From assembly GCF_020873875.1 (NCBI RefSeq), contig NZ_JAHWGU010000037.1, positions 1 through 64,000 on the forward strand: a DNA stretch of 64,000 nucleotides, written 5' to 3'. This stretch comes from Actinoplanes sp. DH11 (lineage in GTDB: Bacteria; Actinomycetota; Actinomycetes; Mycobacteriales; Micromonosporaceae). This document shows positions 52,538 through 61,235 of the stretch, one piece after another. How positions within the stretch are numbered: the stretch's first letter is position 1; each line of letters starts with the position of its first letter. Position numbers and translations under genes: made by a program. The notes under the pieces were generated by a model that did no database searches, was not told the DNA's origin, and saw only the letters and a list, made by a program, of their open reading frames with translations.

Positions 52538-53568
52538 CGCTGGGCGACGGCGGCGACCAGCCGGTCGACGGGCCGGCACAGGCCGCACGGGCTGAAGCCG
52601 AGCTCGACCGCCTCGTTCGCCGGCAGCGGCTCGGTGAGCCGGCCGACCAGGTGCGGGCAGTCCGCCATGTGGTAGCGGGGCCGCCCGTCGACCACGAGCA
52701 CCTCGGCGTCGAGGCGGGCCACCAGGACCGCGTCGGAGGGCCGGACCGATTGTGGCAGCGGCTCGTCGTCCGGGTCGTCGTCGTCCGGCTCGCCGAACTC
52801 GTCGGCGACGCCGGCGGAATCCTGGTCGTCGGCGGCGCGGCGCCAGGAGGCGTCCGTGCCGTCCGCCGCGCGCGCCGCGCCGATCGTGGAGGCGGCCCGG
52901 TCGTAGTCGTCGGCCGGCTCGGCCCTCCGGGCGTTATCCCGTGCCGAGTCGGAATCGGCATAGTCTGCGGCAGCGGACGGAACGGCACCCGATTCGGGGC
53001 CCAGCCGGCCGGCGGCGTCCCGTTCGCCGGCCTCCCGGGCGGCCTCGGCCGCGAGCCGGTCGTCGTCGATGCCGGATTCGTCCCGGTGCGCCACACCGGC
53101 CTGATCGGCGAAGGCGGATTCGCCTGCGAACGCCGCGGCGGGCGGGGCAGAATTCTCGGCGGAAGGATCACTCGAGTCCCGGTCCGGCGTGTACTGCCCG
53201 GTCTCGGTGTACTGCCCGGTCTCGGTGTACTGGGCGGTCCCGGCGAACTGCGCGGAATCCGGGTATGCGGCCGGCTCGGCGAACTCGGCGCCGTCGTCGA
53301 ACCGCGCGGGCTCGTCGTCGAACCGCGCGGGCTCGGGGTGCCTGGTCCGGGCGGGCGCCTCCGGCATCGGCCCGGAGCGCTTCCAGTCGCCGTCGCGCTC
53401 CTCGGCGAGACGGCGGGCGGCGGTCTGCCGGGCGCCCAGCACCAGAGCGGCCGCGGCGAGCAGGCTCACCACGATCGCGGCTATCAGCAGGTTGCTCGAA
53501 CCGTTGATCAGACCGAGCGCGAGAAACACCACCGCGACGGGGATGAGCAGGAGACTAGCAACGATCAT
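52534..53568 (-). CDS. Membrane protein with acidic linker and C-terminal Cys/His motif
   Basis: A 344-residue protein: two membrane helices (about 2-21 and 27-46), a long acidic disordered linker (50-270) with repeated ARFDD and TGQYTE units, and a compact end RPRYHMADCPHLVGR ... LGFSPCGLCRPVDRL. The H-x3-C and C-x2-C arrangement suggests a small metal site like that of Ada-type domains. I recognise this tail from actinobacterial proteins near divIVA, without a function. ATG at 53568 with gaggat upstream. Confidence 0.7.
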   Translation of the reverse strand: MIVASLLLIPVAVVFLALGLINGSSNLLIAAIVVSLLAAAALVLGARQTAARRLAEERDGDWKRSGPMPEAPARTRHPEPARFDDEPARFDDGAEFAEPAAYPDSAQFAGTAQYTETGQYTETGQYTPDRDSSDPSAENSAPPAAAFAGESAFADQAGVAHRDESGIDDDRLAAEAAREAGERDAAGRLGPESGAVPSAAADYADSDSARDNARRAEPADDYDRAASTIGAARAADGTDASWRRAADDQDSAGVADEFGEPDDDDPDDEPLPQSVRPSDAVLVARLDAEVLVVDGRPRYHMADCPHLVGRLTEPLPANEAVELGFSPCGLCRPVDRLVAAVAQR

Positions 53569-53618
53569 GGCTCATCCTCGTCGCGGTTCGGTTCTCGATC
53601 GCCGTGCCGGGGTTACGG

Positions 53619-54431
53619 TCAGCGGCCCGATTCGATGGAGTTGGTCCGGCCGCCGTAGGAACCGGCGAGGCCGGCCGCGGCCAGGCCACCGGAACCACCG
53701 ACCGCACGGCTGGCGTCGGCACGGGTCAGCTCGGCCTCGAGGCCCTGCCCACGACCGTCGAGGTCACGGAGCTGGCTCTCCAGGTACGCCTTGAGGCGCG
53801 TGCGGTACTCCCGCTCGAACTGCTTCAGCTCCTCGATGTGCTTCTGCAGCGCGGTGCGCTTCGCGTCCAGGCCACCCATGGCCTCCTGGTGCCGCTGACG
53901 TGCGTCCCGCTCGAGGGCGTCGGCCTTGGCCCGCGCCTCGCGGGTGACCTCCTCGGCCTTGGAACGGGCGTCGGAGAGCAGCTTGTCGGCCTCGCGGCGG
54001 GCGTCGGACACGTGGTCGTCGGCGGTGCGCTGGGCCATCATCAGCACCCGGAGCGCCTGCTGCTCGCCGTCGGCGCCGGTCGGGCCGCTGCCCGGGCCGG
54101 GGCCCTGGGCGCGAACCTGCTCGAGCTCGGCCTGCATCTGCCGGGCGGCCTGCTCGGCCGCGGACTTGTCCCGCTGCACCCGGTCGAGCTGGGCTTTCAG
54201 GTCGTTGAGCTCGGCAGCCATGCGGGGGTCGGCACCCGGGGCCACTGGCGCGCCACCCCGGCCACCGCGCTCCACCTGGGCGCGCAGCTCGTTGTTCTCC
54301 TCGATCAGACGGGCGAGCTCGCGCTCCACCTCGTCCAGGAAAGCGTCGACCTCCTCCTCGTCATACCCCCGCTTGCCGATCGGGGGCTTCTTGAAGGCGA
54401 CGTTGTGCACGTCGGCCGGGGTCAGCGGCAT
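53619..54431 (-). CDS. divIVA: Polar growth protein DivIVA/Wag31
   Basis: DivIVA assembles at curved poles and hyphal tips and directs cell-wall synthesis there. The 270-residue protein has the conserved membrane-binding N-terminus PADVHNVAFKKPPIGKRGYD, the first coiled coil (about 25-55), a Pro/Gly-rich linker around residues 60-75 and 110-125, and a long second coiled coil (about 125-230). A gaggag ribosome site precedes the ATG. Essential in other actinobacteria. Confidence 0.95.
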   Translation of the reverse strand: MPLTPADVHNVAFKKPPIGKRGYDEEEVDAFLDEVERELARLIEENNELRAQVERGGRGGAPVAPGADPRMAAELNDLKAQLDRVQRDKSAAEQAARQMQAELEQVRAQGPGPGSGPTGADGEQQALRVLMMAQRTADDHVSDARREADKLLSDARSKAEEVTREARAKADALERDARQRHQEAMGGLDAKRTALQKHIEELKQFEREYRTRLKAYLESQLRDLDGRGQGLEAELTRADASRAVGGSGGLAAAGLAGSYGGRTNSIESGR

Positions 54432-54474
54432 CGAAACTCCTCGGGTCAGTCGCGGCCGCGGTTGGGGCTGCTGT

Positions 54475-54780
54475 CTAGCTGTATGTGTTGATCAGTGGAA
54501 CCAGCACGAAGTTCATGAGCACGAACAGGATAACCAGCAGCACGATGGAAGCCAGGTCCAAACTCACGTTACCAATGCGCAGCGGTGGGATCACACGCCT
54601 CAACGCCTTGAGGGGCGGATCCGTGACGCTCCACACGGATTCGAGTCCGGCGGACGCACCCCGGCTGGGCTGCCAGCGCCGTCCGTACTGGAGCACCGCA
54701 CCCAGCACGAACCTGGCCAGCAGCACCATGAAGAAGAGGTACAGCAAGATATAGAGACTCTGGAAGACGATCGACAGCAC
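54475..54780 (-). CDS. YggT-family membrane protein
   Basis: A 101-residue membrane protein with two hydrophobic segments (about 2-30 and 72-98) and the family core WSVTDPPLKALRRVIPPLRIG near 50-70. YggT proteins sit beside sepF and divIVA in many Gram-positives; their role is unclear, perhaps in division or osmotic response. I start at GTG 54780, which fits the family N-terminus LSIVFQSLY; a TTG at 54807, overlapping the sepF stop as TTGA, would add nine residues. Confidence 0.85.
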   Translation of the reverse strand: MLSIVFQSLYILLYLFFMVLLARFVLGAVLQYGRRWQPSRGASAGLESVWSVTDPPLKALRRVIPPLRIGNVSLDLASIVLLVILFVLMNFVLVPLINTYS

Positions 54781-54803
54781 GTTGGGCGGATCCCTCGTTC
54801 GGG

Positions 54804-55529
54804 TCAACTCTGGGTGAAGAAGCCGCCCTCAGCGATCTTGGCCTTGTCCTCTGCGGTGACCTGGACATTCGCCGGTGAGAGCAGGAAAACCCGGTTGGTC
54901 ACGCGCTCGATCGTACCCCGCAGGCCGAAAGCCAGCCCGGCGGCGAAGTCAACCAGCCGGCGAGCGTCGGATTCATCCATCTCAGTGAGATTGATGATGA
55001 CCGGGACACCGTCGCGGAAGTGCTCGCCGATGGTGCGTGCCTCACGGTAGGTGGTCGGGTGCAGCGTGGTGATCTGGTAACGCTGCTCCTCCTCCACCGG
55101 ACGCGGCTGGACCTGGGGCTGGACCTGCGGCTGCGGCTTGAGCGCCAGGTTCTCCCGGGTCGAGTAGCTCAGCGCGTTGCCCTGGTCCGGCGTGACCGGC
55201 GGCCGGGTGATGGAGCGCACGCTCGCCCGATCGAGGCGCTCGCTCTCCTCCCGGTCCAGGTCGGCACGGGCCGCGGAGACCCGGTCGAGCCGGCTGCTGC
55301 GCTCGGCGCGCGCCCGCGGGACGGCGCGGTCGTCGTCCTCGTCCTCGTCGGCGAACTCGTCGGCGTACCGGTCGCTGGCGTAGCGCTCGCGCTCCCGGCC
55401 GCGTTCCCGGTCACGATCACGGTCGCGGTCACGGTAGGAGCTCTCCCGATAGCCGCGGTCGTCGTACCCGCGGTCGTCGTCCTCCTCGACGAGGCCGAGC
55501 CAGACGCCCGCCTTACGCAACGCGCTCAT
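54804..55529 (-). CDS. sepF: Cell division protein SepF
   Basis: SepF is a membrane-binding ring protein that ties FtsZ to the membrane; actinobacteria lack FtsA. The 241-residue protein has an amphipathic N-terminus MSALRKAGVWLGLVEED, a long charged linker with Arg-Asp/Arg-Glu runs (about 20-130) and the globular SepF domain (about 150-235; VPVIINLTEMDESDARRLVD, GLRGTIERV). ggagggggag lies just before the ATG. Second after yggS in the ftsZ-yggS-sepF-yggT series. Confidence 0.94.
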   Translation of the reverse strand: MSALRKAGVWLGLVEEDDDRGYDDRGYRESSYRDRDRDRDRERGRERERYASDRYADEFADEDEDDDRAVPRARAERSSRLDRVSAARADLDREESERLDRASVRSITRPPVTPDQGNALSYSTRENLALKPQPQVQPQVQPRPVEEEQRYQITTLHPTTYREARTIGEHFRDGVPVIINLTEMDESDARRLVDFAAGLAFGLRGTIERVTNRVFLLSPANVQVTAEDKAKIAEGGFFTQS

Positions 55530-55750
55530 GCTCCCCCTCCCTGCCGAGTGTCCATGCCCCCACCTCCGTGTCCGCTGTGCGGCCCGCACCCGGCGTTCGG
55601 CGTGCCGCGTCCCCCCTTGTGCGGGCCGATGACCCGGATCCGATTCGGACCCACGACCCGCTGCGACGCTGCGTCGTCGGACGCGGCGGCCGCCGTGCTG
55701 GGGCGCGTCGCGTAAAACAACACCTGTGTAGTTTGCTGCCCGGCGCAAGG
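55530..55750. other. Gap between yggS and sepF
   Basis: About 220 bases with no supported gene. It presumably contains a sepF promoter; a patch of lower GC near 55716-55740 is the best place for it, but no clear elements were found. Confidence 0.35.
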
Positions 55751-56461
55751 CTACCGCAGCGAGTTTCGCATCCCGAGCAAAGAAGTACCGATCCGTACGT
55801 GTGTCGCCCCGTGACGCACGGCCGCCTCGAGGTCGCCGCTCATGCCCGCGGAGACCGTCGTGGCGCCCGGGTACCGGTCGCTCATCCGCCCGGCCAGCAG
55901 GGCCAGCCGCTCGAATGCCCGATCCGGGTCCCAGCCCAGCGGCGCCACCGCCATCACGCCGGCGAGCCGCAGACCGTCCGAAGAGGTCACCGTGTCGGAT
56001 ACCCGCCAAAGATCATTTTCAACCACACCACCGCGTGCCGGATCGCCGTCGAGACTGATCTGGATCAGCACGTCCAGCGGCACCTCGCGTTCCTGCGCGG
56101 CCCGGCCCAGCGCCACGGCCAGGCGTTCCGAGTCCACCGACTCGACCACGTCCGCGTACGACACCACCGATTTGGCCTTGTTGCGCTGCAGCTGACCGAC
56201 GAAGTGCCAGCGCAGGCGTGCGCCGGCAGCGTGCGCCTGCGCCGCCTTGGCGGCCGCCTCCTGGTCCTTGTTCTCCCCGACGTCGGTGACGCCCAGCCCG
56301 GCGAGCAGCACGACGTCGCTCGCCGGGTAGGTCTTGGTCACCGCGGTCAGGGTCACGCTGTCCGCCGGGCGCCCGGCAGCCTCGCACGCCCGGGCGATCC
56401 GTTCCCGCACCCCAAGAAGATTGGCGGCGAGCTCAGCCCGCCGCCGTTCATCACGTTCCAT
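55751..56461 (-). CDS. YggS-family PLP homeostasis protein
   Basis: A 236-residue fold-type III PLP-binding barrel that buffers pyridoxal phosphate and amino/keto acid pools. The PLP lysine is in LTAVTKTYPA near 43, with VGENKDQEA, WHFVGQLQRNKAK and SAGMSGDLEAAV plus VRIGTSLLG at the C-terminus binding the phosphate. It directly follows ftsZ (9 bases). The laccase-domain gene often found between ftsZ and yggS is absent. Confidence 0.93.
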   Translation of the reverse strand: MERDERRRAELAANLLGVRERIARACEAAGRPADSVTLTAVTKTYPASDVVLLAGLGVTDVGENKDQEAAAKAAQAHAAGARLRWHFVGQLQRNKAKSVVSYADVVESVDSERLAVALGRAAQEREVPLDVLIQISLDGDPARGGVVENDLWRVSDTVTSSDGLRLAGVMAVAPLGWDPDRAFERLALLAGRMSDRYPGATTVSAGMSGDLEAAVRHGATHVRIGTSLLGMRNSLR

Positions 56462-56470
56462 CAGCAGTGC

Positions 56471-57601
56471 TCAGGAGCCGTTCTTGAGAAAGTCCGGCAC
56501 GTCCACGTCGTCGAACAGCACCGACTTGCGCGGCGGCGGCGTGGTCGGGACCGGCGGGGGCGGCGGCGTCACCGGGATGGTCGGCGCGTTGGCCAGCCCA
56601 CCCTGCGAGGGCGCCGGCACCTTGCGCGCGGGCTCGGCCGGCTTGTACGACGGAGAACCGCCGTCGAAGCCCGCCGCGATCACCGTGACCCGGACCTCGT
56701 CGCCGAGCGCGTCGTCGATCACCGCACCGAAGATGATGTTGGCGTCCGGGTGGGCGGCGTCCGTGACGAGCTGCGCCGCGTCGTTGATCTCGAACAGGCC
56801 GAGATCCGACCCGCCCGCGATGGAGAGCAGCACGCCGCGCGCGCCGTCCATGCTCTGCTCCAGCAGCGGGCTGGAGATCGCACGCTCGGCCGCCTCGACC
56901 GCGCGGTTGTCGCCGCGCGCGCTGCCGATGCCCATGAGCGCGCTGCCCGCGTTGCTCATGACGCTCTTGACGTCGGCGAAGTCCAGGTTGATCAGACCCG
57001 GCGTGGTGATCAGGTCGGTGATGCCCTGCACACCGGAGAGCAGCACCTGGTCGGCCTGGCGGAACGCGTCCATCATGCTGATGCCGCGGTCGCCGAGCGC
57101 GAGCAGCCGGTCGTTCGGGATCACGATGAGCGTGTCGCACTGGTTGCGCAGCTCGTCGATGCCGGCCTCGGCCTGGACCTGGCGCCGCTTGCCCTCGAAG
57201 GAGAACGGGCGGGTGACCACGCCGATGGTGAGCGCGCCGAGCTTGCGGGCGATGTTGGCCACGACGGGCGCGCCGCCGGTGCCGGTGCCGCCGCCCTCGC
57301 CACAGGTCACGAAGACCATGTCGGCCCCCTTGAGGACCTCCTCGATCTCGTCCCGGTGGTCCTCGGCGGCGTTCTTGCCGACCTCGGGCTGTGCGCCGGC
57401 GCCGAGGCCCCGGGTCAGCTCCCGGCCGACGTCGAGCTTCACGTCGGCGTCGCTCATCAGCAGCGCCTGGGCGTCTGTGTTGATCGCGATGAACTCGACG
57501 CCTTTGAGCCCAACCTCGATCATGCGGTTCACGGCGTTCACGCCGCCGCCGCCGATACCGACGACCTTGATGACCGCAAGGTAGTTGTGTGGAGGTGTCA
57601 T
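56471..57601 (-). CDS. ftsZ: Cell division protein FtsZ
   Basis: FtsZ is the tubulin-like GTPase of the Z ring. The 376-residue protein has the GTP-binding loops VVGIGGGGVNAVNRM and the tubulin signature GEGGGTGTGGAPVV near 105, the T7 catalytic loop (LINLDFADV), a Pro-rich linker and the C-terminal peptide DDVDVPDFLKNGS that binds SepF and FtsW. The ATG at 57601 has gggaagg upstream. A strong promoter lies about 110 bases upstream. Confidence 0.97.
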   Translation of the reverse strand: MTPPHNYLAVIKVVGIGGGGVNAVNRMIEVGLKGVEFIAINTDAQALLMSDADVKLDVGRELTRGLGAGAQPEVGKNAAEDHRDEIEEVLKGADMVFVTCGEGGGTGTGGAPVVANIARKLGALTIGVVTRPFSFEGKRRQVQAEAGIDELRNQCDTLIVIPNDRLLALGDRGISMMDAFRQADQVLLSGVQGITDLITTPGLINLDFADVKSVMSNAGSALMGIGSARGDNRAVEAAERAISSPLLEQSMDGARGVLLSIAGGSDLGLFEINDAAQLVTDAAHPDANIIFGAVIDDALGDEVRVTVIAAGFDGGSPSYKPAEPARKVPAPSQGGLANAPTIPVTPPPPPVPTTPPPRKSVLFDDVDVPDFLKNGS

Positions 57602-57710
57602 CGGGCTCAGCCTTCCCTTCCAGGGTGGGCGAATGTCGACGGCCCCTGCGGTCCGAGAATCCGCACTTCGACAAACGCTGCCGTACAAGGGAGGGCGAGG
57701 AAACCCTCAC

Positions 57711-57739
57711 CCTCTACTAGAGGTTCAGAGTTATGTCAA
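57711..57739 (-). promoter_or_regulatory. ftsZ promoter
   Basis: On the minus strand a perfect TTGACA (57739-57734), a 17-base spacer and TAGAGG (57716-57711), about 110 bases upstream of ftsZ. A second, weaker pair, TTGAGG (57851-57846) and TACTCG (57829-57824) with a 16-base spacer, lies further upstream. Confidence 0.65.
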
Positions 57740-57753
57740 CCACTCGAACCTCT
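57719..57753. promoter_or_regulatory. Inverted repeat over the ftsZ promoter
   Basis: agaggttc (57719-57726) and gaacctct (57746-57753) form a perfect 8-bp inverted repeat, 19 bases apart. One arm lies in the spacer beside the -10, the other just upstream of the -35. It looks like an operator for a dimeric regulator of ftsZ; none can be named. Confidence 0.5.
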
Positions 57754-57895
57754 CGACGCAACGTAAGCAAACATCCGCCCGCGACCAAAGACCTCGAGCG
57801 GCGTGTCGCGTCCGCTTACGTGGCGAGTATCCGACTGACCCGTAACCTCAACCTTATTATTCCGTTCCGTGACAGTTGTCCGGTTAAACTGCTAT

Positions 57896-58663
57896 TTACC
57901 GAATCGTGACAACCGTCGGGGCGCTCACGTCAATCTCGTCGCCCTTCTGCCCGAGCAGCTCGGTCGCCACCTTGCTCTTCTCACCGCTCTTCGTGTCGTC
58001 ACCCCAGATGACGACCCGGCCCTTCCGTAACTCCAACCGGATCTGCACCGGTGAGGGGACGGTCACCGCCACGAGCTGACTGCGGAGTTCGTCACTCAGC
58101 GAGCCCAGCACGGTCAGCGCCGAGGCGGTGTTCGTGTCCAGCGGCCCCGGCGCGGTGAGCCGGGCCAGCGGCAGACCACGCGGCTGCTTCGCCACCGCCC
58201 GGAACGGCACACCCTGGTCGTCGATCAGGATGAACCCCTGCTTCGCCGGCACCGCCGCCACCGCGACGCGCTCGACCACCTCGACCACCACCGTCGACGG
58301 CCAGCTCCGGGTGATCACCACCTGGTCCACGGCGGGCAGGCCGCGCACCCGCGCACCCGCCGCGCCCAGGTCCACCCGGGCCAGCGGCCGGTCCGGCGGG
58401 ATCGCGGCGGCCTGACGCACCTGGTCCGGGGTGAGCAGTTCGGTGCCGACCACCTCGACCTGGCGGACCCCCAGCACCGAGGTGCCGTAGACCACCCAGG
58501 CCAGCCCGCCGACGACCAGCAGCACACCGGCACCGACCAGCCACGGCAGCGCGGCCCGCAGCCGGCGCTGCCGGGCCCGGGCCATGAAACGGCGCGCCGA
58601 CGGCGGTACGGCGTCCGTACCGGCCCGCACCAGCCGCCAGTTGCGCGTCCCCCCGCCGGCCAT
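57896..58663 (-). CDS. ftsQ: Cell division protein FtsQ
   Basis: FtsQ is a bitopic divisome scaffold that recruits FtsL and FtsB. The 255-residue protein has a basic cytoplasmic N-terminus, one membrane helix (about 39-60; LPWLVGAGVLLVVGGLAWVV), a POTRA domain (VRQVEVVGTELLTPDQVRQAA at about 66-86) and the FtsQ domain to the end. The ATG at 58663 is three bases from the murC stop. Confidence 0.92.
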   Translation of the reverse strand: MAGGGTRNWRLVRAGTDAVPPSARRFMARARQRRLRAALPWLVGAGVLLVVGGLAWVVYGTSVLGVRQVEVVGTELLTPDQVRQAAAIPPDRPLARVDLGAAGARVRGLPAVDQVVITRSWPSTVVVEVVERVAVAAVPAKQGFILIDDQGVPFRAVAKQPRGLPLARLTAPGPLDTNTASALTVLGSLSDELRSQLVAVTVPSPVQIRLELRKGRVVIWGDDTKSGEKSKVATELLGQKGDEIDVSAPTVVTIR

Positions 58664-58666
58664 CGA

Positions 58667-60103
58667 TCAGTGGGCCAGGTCCGGCTGCTGGTCCGCCTCG
58701 GCGAGCGCGGCCAGCAACTCGTCACCCATCAGCGAGATCGGCGGCGCGCCCATCGTCACCACCACGTCACCGGGGCGGCTGCGGCGGACCACCTCGGCCG
58801 CCACGTCGTCCCAGTCCGGCACGAAGACCTTGCGGTCGGCGGGCAGGTCGATCGCCGCGGTCAGCGCCCGGCCGCCCTCGCCCGGGCCGCGGGTCTCCCC
58901 TGGCCCGAAGACCTCCATGCAGATCACCTCGTCGGCGACGGCCAGGCCTTCGGCGAGTTCCGCCTGCAGGTCACGGGTGCGGTACACCCGGTACGGCTGG
59001 AAGACCACGAGCAGACGGCCGTCCCCGGCCACCTCGCGCAGCGTGCGCAGCGCCGCCAGGACGGAGGTCGGGTGGTACGCGTACTCGTCGTAGACCCGGA
59101 CCCCCGCGGCGATGCCCTTGCGCTCGAAGCGGCGCCGCACGCCCGGGAACGACTCCAGTGCCTCCACCACCTTGTCCAGCGGCAGACCCAGCTTGAGGGC
59201 GGTCAGCACGGTGGCCGCGCTGTTCAGGCCCATGTGCTTGCCGGGCAGCGCCAGCTTCAGCTCACCGAGCGGCTTGCCCTCCAGCTCGGCCTGGTAGCGG
59301 ACGCCGCTGGTGGACGAGACGACGCCGGAGATGCGCAGGTCGGCACCCTCGGACTCGCCGTAGGTGTAGACCGTCTTCCCGGCCGCCCGCAGCCCGGCGA
59401 TCAGCTCGTCGGTGCCCGGCCCGTCCGCGCAGGTCACCACGAAGCCGTCGGCGAGCGAGCCGAACTCCAGGAAGCCGGCCTTCAGCGACTCCAGATCACC
59501 CCAGTTGTTGAGGTGGTCGCCCTCGATGTTCGTGATGATCGCGACATGCGGCCGGTAGATCAGGAACGACTTGTCGCTCTCGTCGGCCTCGACCACGAAG
59601 TACGGACCGGTGCCGTGGTGCCCGGCCGCGCCCGCCTCGGAGATCTCCCCGCCGATCACGAAGGACGGGTCCTGCCCGGCGTGCTGCAGGATCACCGTCA
59701 TGATCGACGTGGTGGTGGTCTTGCCGTGGGTGCCGGCGATCGCGATGCTCCGCCGGTTCGTCATGGCCGCGGCGAGGGCCTCCGAGCGGTGCATCACCCG
59801 CAGCCCGCGCCGGCGTGCCTCGACCATCTCGATGTGGTCCTGCGGGATCGCGGTCGAGTAGACGACGGTGTCGACGCCGTCCAGGTTCGACGGCACGTGC
59901 GCCATGTGCACGGTGCCGCCGAGCGCCCGCAGCGCCGCCAGCGCCGGCCACTCGCGCAGTTCGCTGCCGGAGACCGGGACGCCCCGGGTCAGCAGCAGGC
60001 GGGCCAGGCCGGCCATGCCGACCCCGCCGATGCCGATCAGATGAACGCTGCCCAGGTCCTCGGCGGTCAACTCGCCGGCCGGCGTCAGCTCCGCCGTAGT
60101 CAC
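58667..60103 (-). CDS. murC: UDP-N-acetylmuramate--L-alanine ligase
   Basis: MurC adds the first amino acid to UDP-MurNAc using ATP. The 478-residue protein shows the N-terminal HLIGIGGVGMAGLA fold, the ATP loop AGTHGKTTTTS near 124, VEADESD and IEGDHLNNWG, and the C-terminal ligase domain. The usual DDYGHHPTE motif reads DEYAYHPTS here, an atypical variant. GTG start at 60103 with gagggag about nine bases upstream. 28 bases separate it from murG. Confidence 0.94.
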   Translation of the reverse strand: MTTAELTPAGELTAEDLGSVHLIGIGGVGMAGLARLLLTRGVPVSGSELREWPALAALRALGGTVHMAHVPSNLDGVDTVVYSTAIPQDHIEMVEARRRGLRVMHRSEALAAAMTNRRSIAIAGTHGKTTTTSIMTVILQHAGQDPSFVIGGEISEAGAAGHHGTGPYFVVEADESDKSFLIYRPHVAIITNIEGDHLNNWGDLESLKAGFLEFGSLADGFVVTCADGPGTDELIAGLRAAGKTVYTYGESEGADLRISGVVSSTSGVRYQAELEGKPLGELKLALPGKHMGLNSAATVLTALKLGLPLDKVVEALESFPGVRRRFERKGIAAGVRVYDEYAYHPTSVLAALRTLREVAGDGRLLVVFQPYRVYRTRDLQAELAEGLAVADEVICMEVFGPGETRGPGEGGRALTAAIDLPADRKVFVPDWDDVAAEVVRRSRPGDVVVTMGAPPISLMGDELLAALAEADQQPDLAH

Positions 60104-60131
60104 AGTCCTGCTCCCTCTGTCAACGTGAACC

Positions 60132-61235
60132 TCAGCTCACCGCTTCGAGCACATAACGCAGCAGCGCCTCGTCGCCGTCCCGCCGCCCGTACCGTGCCGC
60201 CGCCGCACCCATCCCGGCAAGCCGCTGCCGGTCCCGGGCCAGCGGGATGATGTTGCGTTCGATCCAGTCCGGCGTCAGCTCGCTGTTGTCCACCAGCAGG
60301 CCGCCGCCCGACTCCACCACCGGGAGCGCGTTACGCCGCTGCTCCTGGTTGCTGAACGGGTAGGGCACGTAGATCGCCGGCATGCCGAGCGCCGTGGTCT
60401 CGGCCACGGTGATCGCGCCGCCCCGGCAGAGCATCAGGTCCGCGGCCGCATAACCGAGTTCCATCTCGGACAGATACGGCACCACCACGTACGGCACCGG
60501 GAGGTCACTCGGCACGTCGAACGGGTCGTTGCGGCCACCCTGCACGTGCAGCACCTGGATGCCGGCGTGGGCGAGCCGCTTGGCCGCCGCGGCGACCGCC
60601 AGGTTGACGGACCGCGCGCCGGACGAGCCGCCGGAGACGAAGAGCACCGGCAGGTCGGGGCGCAGCCCGAAGTGGTAGAGCGCCTGCGGCCGCAGGGCCG
60701 GCCGGTCCATGCCGGTGATGCCGGTGCGCAGCGGCACACCGACCAGGCGGGCGTTGCGCAGCGACTCCGCCTGCTCCAGCTGGTGCGGGAAGCCCACCGC
60801 GATCCGCTTGGTGAACTTCATGCCCATCCGGTTCGCCACCCCCGGCGGCACGTTGACCTCGTGGATCACGATCGGCAGCTCCCGGCGCCAAGCCGCGAGG
60901 TAGGCCGGCACCGAGACGTAGCCGCCGAACCCGACGACCACCTCGGCCTGCACCTCGTCGATCACCTCGCCGGCCGCGGCGGCCGACCGGTACATCCGGT
61001 CCGGGGTGCGCAGCAGGTCCAGGTTCAGCGACCGGGGCAGCTGGAACGCCGGGATGTTGCGCAGGTCGTAACCCGCCGCCGGGATCAGCTGGTTCTCCAT
61101 GCCCTTGGGGCTGCCCAGCGTCGTGATCCGGATGTGCGGGAAGTGGCGCCGCAGCGCGTCGGCGAAGGCGAGCAGCGGATAGATGTGACCGCCGGTGCCT
61201 CCTCCGGCGAGCACGACCGACCGCAGCTGGACCAT
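60132..61235 (-). CDS. murG: UDP-GlcNAc transferase MurG
   Basis: MurG adds GlcNAc to lipid I, making lipid II on the inner face of the membrane. The 367-residue GT-B enzyme has LAGGGTGGHIYPLLA near 10, VVGFGGYVSVPAYLAA, HEVNVPPGVANR, VSGGSSGARSVN and CRGGAITVAE at the C-terminal UDP site. The ATG at 61235 is used, with AAGGAG six bases upstream and the start sharing a base with the ftsW stop (TGATG). A GTG one codon earlier is also possible. Confidence 0.95.
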   Translation of the reverse strand: MVQLRSVVLAGGGTGGHIYPLLAFADALRRHFPHIRITTLGSPKGMENQLIPAAGYDLRNIPAFQLPRSLNLDLLRTPDRMYRSAAAAGEVIDEVQAEVVVGFGGYVSVPAYLAAWRRELPIVIHEVNVPPGVANRMGMKFTKRIAVGFPHQLEQAESLRNARLVGVPLRTGITGMDRPALRPQALYHFGLRPDLPVLFVSGGSSGARSVNLAVAAAAKRLAHAGIQVLHVQGGRNDPFDVPSDLPVPYVVVPYLSEMELGYAAADLMLCRGGAITVAETTALGMPAIYVPYPFSNQEQRRNALPVVESGGGLLVDNSELTPDWIERNIIPLARDRQRLAGMGAAAARYGRRDGDEALLRYVLEAVS

